A stretch of 64,000 bases of DNA from contig CAWIJO010000020.1 of the NCBI GenBank assembly GCA_963836355.1, positions 236,563 through 300,562 on the forward strand, written 5' to 3'. The number at the start of each line of letters is the position of its first letter. Position 1 is the first letter of the stretch. Positions 43,836 through 52,574 of the stretch are shown here, piece by piece. The position numbers and the translations under genes were made by a program. Below the pieces are notes generated by a model, which was not told the DNA's origin, ran no database searches, and saw nothing but the letters and a program-made list of their open reading frames with translations. The DNA comes from Palsa-506 sp963836355 (GTDB lineage: Bacteria; Actinomycetota; Actinomycetes; Streptosporangiales; Streptosporangiaceae).

Positions 43836-44308
43836 CCGAATCGCTGGGCGACGCTGCCAGCCACTTCAGCACCGAGGCCGGCGGCGAGCCCGCGGGACCC
43901 GGGCGGTACGTGAACGTGGACTCTCTGAAGCCGGTGGAGTTCCTGCCCGGGCTCGGCTTCCGCCCGGTTCTCGGGCAGCGCGCGATGACGAATTTCGTCA
44001 GCTTCGAGCCTGGCTCGGAGGCTCCGCGGCATGTCCACGAGGAAGAGCAGATCGTCATCGTGCTGGACGGGGAGTTGACCTTCGACCTGGACGGGGATGT
44101 GCGGACGATGCGCAAGGGAGATGTCGCGGTCGTCCCGGCCTGGGTGCCGCATGGGGCGTGGACCACTGATAGCCATTGCCTGGAAGTTGACGTGTTCTGC
44201 CCGCCCCGGCAGAGCCTGCTGAAGCTGGCCGAGGCGCAGGCGGCCGGCCAGGACGGGGCCGGCCAGGACGGGGCCGGCCAGCGGGATGAGCCGGCCGGCG
44301 AGGCTTAG
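43832..44308 (+). CDS. single-domain cupin protein
   Basis: A 158-residue cupin. Motif 1 metal ligands are APRHVHEEEQ (two His, one Glu), and motif 2 is PAWVPHGAWT (His). The C-terminal 25 residues are a Gly/Gln/Asp-rich tail with a short repeat (GQDGA). The GTG start overlaps the aminotransferase stop (GTGA). Such cupins act as small dioxygenases, isomerases or sensors; here probably a catabolic step or quality control of the intermediate. The tail is likely disordered. Confidence 0.9.
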   Translation: MTESLGDAASHFSTEAGGEPAGPGRYVNVDSLKPVEFLPGLGFRPVLGQRAMTNFVSFEPGSEAPRHVHEEEQIVIVLDGELTFDLDGDVRTMRKGDVAVVPAWVPHGAWTTDSHCLEVDVFCPPRQSLLKLAEAQAAGQDGAGQDGAGQRDEPAGEA

Positions 44309-45112
44309 GTGGACCTCGGGCTAGCCGGCCGGCGGGCGATCGTCACGGGCGGATCCAAGGGCATCGGCAAGGCGATTGCCGCCGAGCTGGTCGCCGAGGG
44401 CGCAGCCGTCGCCATCTGCGCACGGCACGCCGATGAGCTCGCGGCCGCGGCGCAGGAGCTGACGAAGCAGGCGGCCGACGGCGGCGCCAGCGCCGGCCCG
44501 GTGCTTGCGGTGCCCTGTGACGTAACGGATCCGAGTCAGGTCGACGCATTCACCGAGTCCGCCGCGGCCGCGCTTGGCGGCCTGGACATCCTGGTAAACA
44601 ATGCCGGCGGCGCCCGGCCGGGCCGGTTCGGGGCGCTGACCGACGACGACTGGCACGCGGACATCGAGCTGAAGCTGTTCGCCCAGATCCGCTGCACCCG
44701 GGCCGCGCTGCCGTACCTGCGGCACAGTGTCGCCGCTCGGGTCGTCAACATCAACGCGGTGTACGCCCGTTACCCGGACCCCGCGTTCCTGGCCTCGTCG
44801 GTGAACCGGGCCTCGTGCCTGAGCCTGTCCAAGGCACTGTCGATGGAATTGGGTGCCGAGGGGATCCTGGTCAACAGCGTGAATATCGGGCTTGTCGAGA
44901 CTCCGCAGTGGGAGAACATCCACCAGCGCCGGGCACCCGATGTTCCGGCCGGGGAATTCTTCGGGCAGCTCGCTGCCGCCGAGGTGCCGCTGGGCCGGTT
45001 CGGCCAGCCCGTTGAGGTGGCCGGGCTGGTCGCGTTCCTGGCGAGCGACCGGGCGAGCTACATCGCCGGCGCGTCGATCGACGTGGCCGGCGGCATGGGC
45101 AAGTTCCTGTAG
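44309..45112 (+). CDS. SDR-family oxidoreductase with non-canonical active site
   Basis: A 267-residue short-chain dehydrogenase/reductase. Nucleotide site is VTGGSKGIGKAIA; NNAGG and the C-terminal GASIDVAGGMGKFL are standard. The catalytic YxxxK is replaced: the aligned stretch reads PAFLASSVNRASCLSLSKAL, with Ser at the Tyr position and Arg at the Lys position. GTG 44309 directly follows the cupin TAG. It is either a family variant with altered chemistry or a non-catalytic nucleotide-binding partner. Third gene of the operon. Confidence 0.9.
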   Translation: MDLGLAGRRAIVTGGSKGIGKAIAAELVAEGAAVAICARHADELAAAAQELTKQAADGGASAGPVLAVPCDVTDPSQVDAFTESAAAALGGLDILVNNAGGARPGRFGALTDDDWHADIELKLFAQIRCTRAALPYLRHSVAARVVNINAVYARYPDPAFLASSVNRASCLSLSKALSMELGAEGILVNSVNIGLVETPQWENIHQRRAPDVPAGEFFGQLAAAEVPLGRFGQPVEVAGLVAFLASDRASYIAGASIDVAGGMGKFL

Positions 45113-45126
45113 GGGGCCGGGGTGTT

Positions 45127-45969
45127 ATGTGCCGGCTGCTCGGCTACTGCTCCAGGGACAGGATGCCTATCGCCCGCCTGCTGGGCGGCGAGGAGTTTCA
45201 CGACTTCACCGCGCTGTCGGCGCTGCACTGCGACGGCTGGGGGATGGCCTGGTACCAGGCCGGCCAGCCGCAGATCCGCAAGTCGCCGCGCTGCGCCGGC
45301 GACGCGCCAGAGTACGACAAGCTAGCCCAGCAGCCGCTCGGCGACCTGGGCCTGCTGCATTTGCGGTGGGCGACCCCGGGCCTGGGCGTCAGCGACGAGA
45401 ATTCTCATCCGTTCCGGTACGGGCCGTATATGTTCGCCCACAACGGCGCCATCCATCCGCAGCACCGGCTGCCCGAGATGCTGCCGCCGGAGTGGGAACG
45501 GCAGCTAGTCGGCACAACCGACAGCGAGCGTTACTGCCTGGGGATCATGTCGCGGCTGGCGGCCCGCGGCGGCGACGTGGTCGCGGCGATCGCAGCTACC
45601 ACGTCGGACATCGATCGCCGGTTCTCGCCCAACAGCCTGAACGCGATCCTGCTGTCTCCGGAGAAGCTTTACGCCATCAACTGGCATGACCCGGCCAAGG
45701 TCCCGGAGGCAGAGCTGCGGCGGCGCGGGCATGCCGGCCGGCCCGACGAGATAGCCGCGTACTTCAACCTGGCATACCGGGTCACCGATAGCGCCTTGGT
45801 AATCGCAAGCTCCGGCTGGCCGCAGCCCGGCTGGACGCTGCTGCCCAACCGGCATGTGCTGGTTGCCGACCGGCGCACCCTGCGCAGCTCGGCACTGCCA
45901 CTGCGGCCAGTCAGCGCGCGAACCGCCAGCCATGCGCGACGCATTGACGACGGATCTCGCTGGCGCTGA
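45127..45969 (+). CDS. class II glutamine amidotransferase (YafJ/EgtC-like)
   Basis: A 280-residue N-terminal-nucleophile hydrolase. Cys2 after the initiator Met is the nucleophile (MCRLLGYCS); the conserved GWGMAWYQ, RWATPG and HNGAI segments form the oxyanion and glutamate-binding pockets. Standalone enzymes of this class include EgtC, which removes gamma-glutamyl from hercynylcysteine sulfoxide. In this operon it could remove the glutamyl group added by the glutamine-synthetase-like ligase. The last 20 residues overlap the convergent PH-like gene by 59 bases. Confidence 0.92.
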   Translation: MCRLLGYCSRDRMPIARLLGGEEFHDFTALSALHCDGWGMAWYQAGQPQIRKSPRCAGDAPEYDKLAQQPLGDLGLLHLRWATPGLGVSDENSHPFRYGPYMFAHNGAIHPQHRLPEMLPPEWERQLVGTTDSERYCLGIMSRLAARGGDVVAAIAATTSDIDRRFSPNSLNAILLSPEKLYAINWHDPAKVPEAELRRRGHAGRPDEIAAYFNLAYRVTDSALVIASSGWPQPGWTLLPNRHVLVADRRTLRSSALPLRPVSARTASHARRIDDGSRWR

Positions 45970-46378
45970 AGAACGGCAACGGGATGACGGTGCTCGCGCC
46001 GCCGATCATGAGACCCCGGTTCCGGTACCTGCCGCTGCCGACAGAGACGAACCTGAGCTCATCGCCGTACTGCCGGGAAAGCGTGATCGGCTGGGCCCGA
46101 GCGCCCACGCAGGTGATCGCCTGGCCGGAGATCTCCAGGTGGCAGGGGCGCCGGGCAGACCGGACCCACAGCCACCCCAGCAAGGCCGTGACGACGCCGG
46201 CAAAGATGGTCACCGCGATCCGGCCGCCTGCGGTCTGCGCCCCGGTGAATCCGCGCGCGAACGCCAGGGCAAACACTGCGAGCAACGCGCCGAACAGGCC
46301 GTCCCGCTGGAGCCTGCTCTGCCGCACGACGATCGCGGCCGCGGCTGCGCCCGGCTCACCCAGCGGTTCGGCGCTCAT
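45911..46378 (-). CDS. small membrane protein with PH-like domain
   Basis: A 155-residue protein with two hydrophobic helices (LFGALLAVFALAFARGF and VTIFAGVVTALLGWLWV) followed by a beta-rich domain (CHLEISGQAITC, YGDELRFVSVGSG) resembling bacterial PH-like domains. ATG 46378 begins the plausible protein; the upstream frame is Arg-rich. Tail-to-tail overlap of 59 bases with the amidotransferase gene. Function unknown. Confidence 0.75.
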   Translation of the reverse strand: MSAEPLGEPGAAAAAIVVRQSRLQRDGLFGALLAVFALAFARGFTGAQTAGGRIAVTIFAGVVTALLGWLWVRSARRPCHLEISGQAITCVGARAQPITLSRQYGDELRFVSVGSGRYRNRGLMIGGASTVIPLPFFSASEIRRQCVAHGWRFAR

Positions 46379-46407
46379 CGGAAGATGGTAGCTCCGGGCC
46401 AGTGCGC

Positions 46408-47166
46408 TCAGGTGCGGCTGGTCACCGCCCACGCGGTGGCGCTGACCTCGACCGGGCCGGCCGGCAGTAGCTGCCGGCAGTGCTCGCGCAGCGCGTCGCG
46501 GCAATCCGGGGCCAACGACGCCACGTATGCTCCGGCCGGGCCGACGCCAAGAGTGAACGGTTCCCACCACAGCTCGAAGGTGGCATGCCGGACCCGGACG
46601 GTCAGTGCGGCCGACTGCGCACCCCCGAGCCCTGCCTGTGCGCAGAGCCGGGCCAGCTGACCTTCGCGGACGCCGGCCAGGTCCGACTCATCGACGGCGG
46701 CCGGATCCAGCTCGCCTGCCGCCCGCCAGAATGCGGTCAGCGGCCCGCGGCCGCCGCCGTGATCCCACACGCAGGCGGCGACCATTCCGCCCGGCCGGGT
46801 GACCCGGCCCATCTCACGCAGGCCTGCGACCGGATCAGCCATGAAGTGAACGACCAGCTGTGCCATCGCTGCGTCGAAGCTGCCATCGGGGAACGGCAGC
46901 TGCTCGGCCGCCGCCAGCCGGACGTCCGCCCCGGGCACCCGTTCCCGGATCGCGGCGGCGAACGACGCGGACGGATCCACCGCGGAGACTGCGGCCGCGC
47001 CGACACGGCCCGCCAGCTCGGCCGTCAGCGCGCCGGGCCCGCACCCCACATCCAGCACCCGCTGCCCGCGCCGGATCCCGGCCAGGTCAGCGAACCGAAC
47101 CGCCAGCGGCTCCGAGTACCGCCCCATGAACCGCCGATAGGCGTCCGCGCTGACATCGAAGCTCAT
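46408..47166 (-). CDS. class I SAM-dependent methyltransferase
   Basis: A 252-residue methyltransferase of the UbiE/COQ5-like type. Motif I is VLDVGCGPGALTAELA (about 37-52), motif II DVRLAAAEQLPFPDGSFD, and motif III PGGMVAACVWD. The C-terminal region has a long helical insertion before HATFELWWEPF. The substrate cannot be predicted; no biosynthetic partner genes are next to it. Confidence 0.93.
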   Translation of the reverse strand: MSFDVSADAYRRFMGRYSEPLAVRFADLAGIRRGQRVLDVGCGPGALTAELAGRVGAAAVSAVDPSASFAAAIRERVPGADVRLAAAEQLPFPDGSFDAAMAQLVVHFMADPVAGLREMGRVTRPGGMVAACVWDHGGGRGPLTAFWRAAGELDPAAVDESDLAGVREGQLARLCAQAGLGGAQSAALTVRVRHATFELWWEPFTLGVGPAGAYVASLAPDCRDALREHCRQLLPAGPVEVSATAWAVTSRT

Positions 47167-47176
47167 CCAAGCGAAC

Positions 47177-48154
47177 CTAGCCTGAGATCGGGTGCGGCAG
47201 ATAGTGCTGTTCGAGTCGGGCCAGCTCGTCCGCGGAGAGCGCGAGTTCGGTGGCGGCTACCGCGTCCTCGATGTGCCGGAGTTTCGTCGCGCCGACGATC
47301 GGCGCGGTCACGCCCGGCTTATGCAGCAGCCAGCCGAGCGCTAGCTGGGCGGGCGGCACGGCGCGTTCGGCGGCAACCTCGGCCAGGCCGTCGATGACCG
47401 CGAAGTCGCCGGGCCGTCCGTACAGGCTGCCGCGGACCGGGTCTGATTCGGCCCTGGTCGTCTGGCGTCCGCCCTCGCGTGTCCGAGGGCTCGCCAGGAA
47501 ACCGCGAGCGAGCGGACTGTAGGGCAGCAGGCCAGCTCCCTGGTCGATGCAGAGCGGGATCATCTCCCGCTCTTCCTCGCGGTAGAGGAGGTTGTAGTGG
47601 TTCTGCATCGAGACGAACCTTGTCCAGCCGTGCCGCCCGGCGGCCGCCTGCGCCTTGCCGAACTGCCAGGCAGCCATGGTGCTCGCGCCGAGGTAGCGGG
47701 CCTTGCCGGCCCGGACGACGTCGTGCAGGGCCTGCATCGTTTCCTCGATCGGCGTGTCAGGATCCCACCGGTGGATCTGGTAGAGGTCGACGTAGTCCAT
47801 CTCCAGGCGGGTGAGCGATGCGTCGATGGCGGCCATGATGTGCTTGCGGGAGAGGCCGCCGCCGTTGGCGCCCGGCGCCGTCGGGTAGTAGACCTTGGTA
47901 GCCACGACCGCCTCGTCGCGCGGGATCAGCTTCCGCAGCAGACGGCCGGTGACGACTTCGCTCGCGCCGCCGGCGTACATGTCCGCAGTGTCGAAGAAGG
48001 TAATCCCGGCCTCGATCGCCCGCTGCACTATCGGCTCCGCCGCCTGCTCGTCCAGTACCCACTGGCGTCTGGAGGTGTCGCCGAAGCTCATCATGCCGAG
48101 CCCGAGCCGCGAGACGTGCAGGCCGGCCGAGCCCAGCCTTGGCTGATCCATCAT
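47177..48154 (-). CDS. aldo/keto reductase
   Basis: A 325-residue AKR. Catalytic residues: Asp/Tyr in FFDTADMYAGG, Lys in VVATKVYYP, His in DLYQIHRWDPDTP. The NADPH pocket includes GVTAPIVGATKLRHIEDA. ATG 48154 overlaps the stop of the upstream glycosidase-like gene by four bases (ATGA), so the two are cotranslated. Resembles YajO/ARA-type reductases acting on sugars or xenobiotic carbonyls. Confidence 0.94.
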   Translation of the reverse strand: MMDQPRLGSAGLHVSRLGLGMMSFGDTSRRQWVLDEQAAEPIVQRAIEAGITFFDTADMYAGGASEVVTGRLLRKLIPRDEAVVATKVYYPTAPGANGGGLSRKHIMAAIDASLTRLEMDYVDLYQIHRWDPDTPIEETMQALHDVVRAGKARYLGASTMAAWQFGKAQAAAGRHGWTRFVSMQNHYNLLYREEEREMIPLCIDQGAGLLPYSPLARGFLASPRTREGGRQTTRAESDPVRGSLYGRPGDFAVIDGLAEVAAERAVPPAQLALGWLLHKPGVTAPIVGATKLRHIEDAVAATELALSADELARLEQHYLPHPISG

Positions 48155-49239
48155 GAAACCGGTTCCCCGGCCGGGGCTGCTGCGCACCGCTGGCTCGGCG
48201 GCTTCCGGCCGGCGGGCCGCGACCGGTGCGGGTATCCGGCCAGGGCAGCGAATGCTTCCTTCGGCACCCAGGACGGCGCGGCGCCGCCGGGACCGGCGGG
48301 GCCGACGGGCTCAAGCACCGCGACCACGCCAAAGGAGGCCAGGTCGAGATCGTGTCCCGGATCCGGGCGACGTGGCTTGTCGTAGTTGGCGAAGGTGAAC
48401 CAGAACGCGGCGTCGATGCCCTCCTCGTCGTAGAGGGCAAATAGCTCCCGCAGATAACGGGCCTGCTCATGCTCATCGCGCAGGTATGCGCCGTCGATCC
48501 GGCGGCGGGCCTCCCGGCCCGAGACGATAGTCCACCCGGCGGCGCCGTGATCAGCAGCGCCGCGGAATGTGCAGCAGCCAAACTCGGTCACCGCGGCGGG
48601 CTTTCCATGCCCGGTGAGGCCGCGGATCTGCGCGCGATACCCGGTCGCGTTGGACTTGTCGCGATAGGCGTCTACCCCGACGATGTCGAAGGGTTCCCAG
48701 TCGACGTCCTCCCACGGTGCCGCGGCATAGGTGACCGGGCCGGCGAAGGACCTGCGGGCCCTCGCTGCGGCGGTGGCGAGGAATTCGTTCAGCCGGCGCC
48801 CGATCGCCTGGTAGCCGGCCAGCAGTTCCGGCGGCGGTGCCAGCAGGCTGGCGAGGCGCGCGTAGCTGTCGGCGCCGGGGATGAATCCGCTGCCGAATAC
48901 GCTGAGCTCGCAGCCGAGGACGAGTACCACCTCGGTGCCCGAGCTGTCCTGAAGCTCGCCCGCGCGGCGGCTGGCGTCGTCGAACAAGAGCTGCATTTGC
49001 CCCCTGCCGAGCTCACACGGCTGCGGTGAGAACCAGACTTCGAGCCCGGCGTCCGCCGCGTGACGTGCGGCAACCGACAGCCGGTCCAGGTCGCCGCCGG
49101 TGATGCGCACGGCGTCACACTGCAGATCTGCCGCTATCACGTCCATTTCGCGGCGAGCCTGCCCAGAATCGAAGTCCGGGCGCGAGGTCCGGCCGCCGGG
49201 AAAGGTCCCTGTGTCGTAGGTGATGCCCTTACGGCGCAT
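48151..49239 (-). CDS. TIM-barrel glycoside-hydrolase-like protein
   Basis: A 362-residue protein with the pattern of a (beta/alpha)8 glycosidase: GITYDTGTF at the start, CDAVRITGGDLDRLSVAARH, GLEVWFSPQP, EVVLVLGCELSVFG, FDIVGVDAYRDKS and AAVTEFGCCTFRGAA. The Glu in GCELSVFG and in VTEFGC could be acid/base and nucleophile. Homologues are sometimes labelled abortive-infection or hypothetical proteins; I see no phage-defence context. It is the first gene of a pair with the aldo/keto reductase. Confidence 0.75.
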   Translation of the reverse strand: MRRKGITYDTGTFPGGRTSRPDFDSGQARREMDVIAADLQCDAVRITGGDLDRLSVAARHAADAGLEVWFSPQPCELGRGQMQLLFDDASRRAGELQDSSGTEVVLVLGCELSVFGSGFIPGADSYARLASLLAPPPELLAGYQAIGRRLNEFLATAAARARRSFAGPVTYAAAPWEDVDWEPFDIVGVDAYRDKSNATGYRAQIRGLTGHGKPAAVTEFGCCTFRGAADHGAAGWTIVSGREARRRIDGAYLRDEHEQARYLRELFALYDEEGIDAAFWFTFANYDKPRRPDPGHDLDLASFGVVAVLEPVGPAGPGGAAPSWVPKEAFAALAGYPHRSRPAGRKPPSQRCAAAPAGEPVS

Positions 49240-49257
49240 TGTCTCTTCCTTCCCGTG

Positions 49258-49920
49258 CTAGGGATGTTGCGGATCGCCGATGCCGTGCTGGAGTAGGTCG
49301 AACGCAAGCTCGACATCGTCGGGCAGCCGCGCGGCCGCCCGCTCAAAGGACTCGCCCGCGGCGAGCCGTCCGAAGAACTTTGACTTGAGAGCGCCGATCA
49401 CCGCGCAGATCTGGGCTGCCGCAAGATCGGGCCGGATGTCGCAGTCTCCGGCGCCAGATTCGGTGGCGAGTACCCGGGCAAGCGCCGCGCGCTGGCCATC
49501 GAGCAGCCGGTTGGCGCCGAGCGTGAGCGTCGGGCTCTGAGCGATGACGCGGACGCACGCGAGCAAGCCGGGACCACCCGGGCCGTCGCCCGCCGCGGCG
49601 GGATCAGCTACCGCATCGGCGGCCCCGTCCCGGGCAAACGCGCGGTAGTGACTCCGCAGCGCGTCGACCGGCGTAATCCCGCGGGCCCGGGCCGCGACTA
49701 TTGCGGCAGGGTCGTCATCACCGATGACGCCGAGAACGATGGACTCCTTCGTCGGGAAGTAGCTGAACAAGGTCGCCCGCGCCACATCTGCCCGCTCGGC
49801 GATCTCGGTCACGGTCACCGCTTCGAATCCGCGGTCGGCAAACAGCGTGAACGCGGCCCCGACGATGACCTCGCGGGTCTGGCGCTTCTTCCGCTCACGC
49901 CGGCCCTGCTGAACCATCAT
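49258..49920 (-). CDS. TetR family regulator
   Basis: A 220-residue TetR repressor. HTH: VTVTEIAERADVARATLFSYF (about 40-60). The C-terminal ligand domain is rich in Ala/Gly in its loop (DGPGGPG). Two adjacent ATGs lie at the start. It is the likely first gene of the transcript with the glycosidase-like and aldo/keto reductase genes (18-base gap), and a symmetrical site lies just upstream. Confidence 0.93.
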   Translation of the reverse strand: MMVQQGRRERKKRQTREVIVGAAFTLFADRGFEAVTVTEIAERADVARATLFSYFPTKESIVLGVIGDDDPAAIVAARARGITPVDALRSHYRAFARDGAADAVADPAAAGDGPGGPGLLACVRVIAQSPTLTLGANRLLDGQRAALARVLATESGAGDCDIRPDLAAAQICAVIGALKSKFFGRLAAGESFERAAARLPDDVELAFDLLQHGIGDPQHP

Positions 49921-49941
49921 GGCAGGAACCTAACACAAAGT

Positions 49942-49971
49942 CAGACTCAGATCGAATTCATACTCAGTCTG
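49942..49971. promoter_or_regulatory. candidate TetR operator
   Basis: CAGACTCAG (49942-49950) and CTCAGTCTG (49963-49971) are inverted with one mismatch around an AT-rich 12-base centre. The site lies 22-51 bases upstream of the TetR ATG in an AT-rich pocket, as expected for autoregulation. Confidence 0.6.
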
Positions 49972-50014
49972 GTTTGTGGTCTGGGAGATTAGCTAGGCGC
50001 GGGCCGCCGGCGGC

Positions 50015-50167
50015 CTAGGCGTGGTACTCGGCGTCGACGTCGGCTGCCGGCACAGCCCGGCGGCAGGCCTGGCAGCGGAACAGGACTGGCCCGCCGTCCA
50101 GCGGGGTGGCGCAGCCAGGGCACCGCGCCACCGGGCCGGCCCGCAGCGGCAGGATTTGGGCGTGCAT
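50015..50167 (-). CDS. 50-residue zinc-ribbon protein
   Basis: A short gene with a strong GAGGAGGA site before ATG 50167. The product has two CxxC knuckles: ARCPGCATPL at residues 14-23 and FRCQACRRAV at 30-39, followed by an acidic tail ending DAEYHA. Spacing fits a single zinc ribbon. It is below the length cut-off of most ORF lists. Function unknown; possibly a small nucleic-acid- or protein-binding adaptor. Confidence 0.75.
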   Translation of the reverse strand: MHAQILPLRAGPVARCPGCATPLDGGPVLFRCQACRRAVPAADVDAEYHA

Positions 50168-50312
50168 CGATCCTCCTCGGCGCGGGCCACCTCTTGCTCC
50201 CCGCCCTGTCGAGGATCGTCTTAAGGCGCGGCCGGCGCATCGGTCAGACTCCCTAATCCGGCGGCTGGCCCGACCCCTGGTCGCAGGCCGCGGAGGTCAC
50301 CGGCAGGCGGCC

Positions 50313-50972
50313 CTAGGGCGAGGCCTGTGGTGCGTGGCCGGTGAGGATGTAACCGCTGCCGAGTGCTAGCTCGCGGACGCTGACGTCGTCGAGTAGCCGC
50401 TCGAGATAGCCCCAGGGCCGCCGGAATCCCCTGAAGCTCCGGACGTAGGGGGCGTGCAGGATGGTCAGCGGCAAGTTGATGGCCGCCATCGCCGGCGCGG
50501 CCCACTTGGCCCCGCCTGCCGCCACTGGCGCGCCGGGCCGCAGGCTGCCGATGATGTTCCGCAGCGCGTCTGGGGACTGCATAATGTCGTGCACCGCGCA
50601 GAACAAGGCGGCGTCGGCGGTCACCGCAATATCGGCATCCTCGGCCGGGGACTGCACCACGGTGACATTGGGCCAGCCTTCGTCGGCCGCGCGTTCGCGG
50701 GCCACCTCCGCCATCTCGGGTGACTCCTCGATGCCGATGACGGCACCACGGGGCCCTACCTTGTCGTGCAGCGGGCCGGCGCACAGACCGGTGCCGCATC
50801 CCACGTCCAGGACTACGTGTCCGGGGCTGACCGGCAGCGCCTCGATGACTGCCTGGCGGAAGACCTGGCACGCGCCGGTCCTGCGGCCATAGGAGCGGGC
50901 ATGCTCACGGTAGGCCGGCCGCGGCGGGCCGCCGCGAGCCGACTGGCCCGCGGCGGCTGTTGTATCGCTCAT
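50313..50972 (-). CDS. class I SAM-dependent methyltransferase
   Basis: A 219-residue methyltransferase. Motif I VVLDVGCGTGLCAG (about 53-66), acidic loop IGIEESPEMAEVA, and a motif near DIAVTADAALFCAVHD where many relatives have an N/DPPY-like or equivalent segment. C-terminal half includes GYLERLLDDVSVRELALGSGYI. The N-terminal 20 residues are Gly/Ala-rich and may be disordered. Substrate unknown. Confidence 0.9.
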   Translation of the reverse strand: MSDTTAAAGQSARGGPPRPAYREHARSYGRRTGACQVFRQAVIEALPVSPGHVVLDVGCGTGLCAGPLHDKVGPRGAVIGIEESPEMAEVARERAADEGWPNVTVVQSPAEDADIAVTADAALFCAVHDIMQSPDALRNIIGSLRPGAPVAAGGAKWAAPAMAAINLPLTILHAPYVRSFRGFRRPWGYLERLLDDVSVRELALGSGYILTGHAPQASP

Positions 50973-51623
50973 GATTCCTCATCCTTTATCCCGCCTTTCG
51001 GCGGAGCTGAATTTTCTGGCGTACTTTCCTGGCACATTATTCGTAACCAGGTTAAAGCTATCCGCGGATCGGGGGTTCCATCATCAACGGAATGTAAATT
51101 CTGGTAACTGCCGGTAAATTCTTCCGGGCGGCGGGAAGGCGGCTATGTTGCGCAAGTGACGGCAGGCGCCTCGGCTGCCGCATGTAGGCTTTCCTGGCCT
51201 CGCCCGCCCGTCCTGGGCAAGTGCGTCGGCGACTGTGGCAACATCACCGCGCACGCAGTTCCCGGTTTGCCGTGACAATTATCACCGCTGCCACCGGCAG
51301 TGGTAATTGATGAAAGCGCAGCCGTCGCATGCCCAGGAGCTAATCTGGGGTCGGGTGGCGGAACCAGGCCACCGGACAGGACCCGATCCTGCATGATCGC
51401 CCCGCGCGATCGCATAGCGGCCAGACAGCCAGGTTCACGGCCCGGGTATGCGGCCTGGCTAGCCGAACGGGGTACGGTGAAAGCAAATGCGGCACTTCGC
51501 CCGAACTCGGCAGCAGCGGGCTGCCCTGGCTGCGCGAGCGCCCGGGGGCATCCGTTTGTGAGCACTGACCTGCGCCGACCCACCGCAGCCGGGAAGAACC
51601 AGCGGCAGCGCGGCTGGCGCGCC
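50973..51623. other. gap with no supported gene
   Basis: About 650 bases between the divergent methyltransferase and hydrolase genes. 50990-51120 is AT-rich and probably holds the methyltransferase promoter. Open frames through 51300-51623 are Arg/Pro/Gly-rich with no recognisable domain; I do not call a gene here. Confidence 0.5.
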
Positions 51624-52574
51624 ATGACCAGGGGCTGGCGGCGGCGCGCCCCCGCGCGCGACCACATACGGACGATGGAGGTCCCTGGCCGGGTTCTGCG
51701 GGTGGCTGTGCGGCCCGGGAACCCGCAGTGGCCGCCGCTGCTGCTGTGCAACGGCATCGGCGCCCGGCTTGAATTGCTGCAGCCGTTCGTGGACGCGCTC
51801 GACCCCCAGCGGGAAGTTGTCCGGTTCGACATGCCGGGCATCGGCGGGTCTCCTCCGCCGGTCATCCCCTACCACCTGTGGACGCTGGCGCCCTTGCTGA
51901 GCAGTCTTCTCGACCAACTCGGCTATCAGCAGGCCGACGTCCTCGGCATCTCGTGGGGAGGCGGGCTCGCACAGCAGTTCGCGGTGCGGTACCCAGCCCG
52001 GGTCCGCCGCCTGGTGCTGGTGGCCACAGCCACCGGCGCGCTGATGGTGCCCGGTCATCCTCGGGTGCTGCGGCACATGCTCACGCCGCGCCGTCATCGC
52101 GACCCGGAACACGCGGCCACTATTGCCGGTGAGATCTACGGCGGCAGCATGCGGGCCGACCCGGCGCCGATCAGCGAGCTGCTGAACGCGACCACTGCCC
52201 TCGGGCCGGCCAAGGGCTACTATTACCAACTGCTCGCCGCGGCGGGCTGGACAAGCCTGCCGCTACTGCCGCTGCTGCGTCAGCCCACCCTGATACTCGC
52301 GGGCGACGACGACCCGCTGACCCCCCTGATCAATGCGCGGGTCATGCATCGGCTGATCCCCCAGAGCGAACTGAATATCTATCACGGCGGCCATCTTGAC
52401 CTGGTCTCGGAACCCAGCCGGATGGCCGCGGTCGTGGAGCAGTTCCTGACGGCCGAAGCCATTGCTGACCGCCCAGGCGACGCACCCGCCTCGTCCGCCT
52501 CGTCCGCCTCGCACGGCGGGTGGCGTAAGGCCAGGGCGTGGCAAAAGGCGCCAGAGCGCCCGTCCGCCCGGTAG
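51624..52574 (+). CDS. PHA-depolymerase-like alpha/beta hydrolase
   Basis: A 316-residue alpha/beta hydrolase similar to intracellular medium-chain poly(3-hydroxyalkanoate) depolymerases (PhaZ). Motifs: LLLCNGIGARLELLQPF, nucleophile elbow GISWGG with Ser110, LVATATGALMVPGHP, acid Asp in LILAGDDDPLTPL, His in YHGGHLDLV. The start is uncertain: the frame begins at 51300, but the upstream part is not protein-like and ATG 51624 or 51675 both work. The last 40 residues are low complexity. Acts on polyhydroxyalkanoate or a related lipid ester. Confidence 0.85.
   Translation: MTRGWRRRAPARDHIRTMEVPGRVLRVAVRPGNPQWPPLLLCNGIGARLELLQPFVDALDPQREVVRFDMPGIGGSPPPVIPYHLWTLAPLLSSLLDQLGYQQADVLGISWGGGLAQQFAVRYPARVRRLVLVATATGALMVPGHPRVLRHMLTPRRHRDPEHAATIAGEIYGGSMRADPAPISELLNATTALGPAKGYYYQLLAAAGWTSLPLLPLLRQPTLILAGDDDPLTPLINARVMHRLIPQSELNIYHGGHLDLVSEPSRMAAVVEQFLTAEAIADRPGDAPASSASSASHGGWRKARAWQKAPERPSAR

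Noticed and set aside
40332..45969. N-methylglutamate pathway for methylamine
   Set aside because: A GS-like ligase and a class II amidotransferase are present, but the other N-methylglutamate synthase subunits and the dehydrogenase are not.
48151..49239. Abortive-infection phage defence gene
   Set aside because: Homologues sometimes carry that label, but the sequence pattern is that of a TIM-barrel glycosidase and the neighbours are a reductase and a TetR gene.
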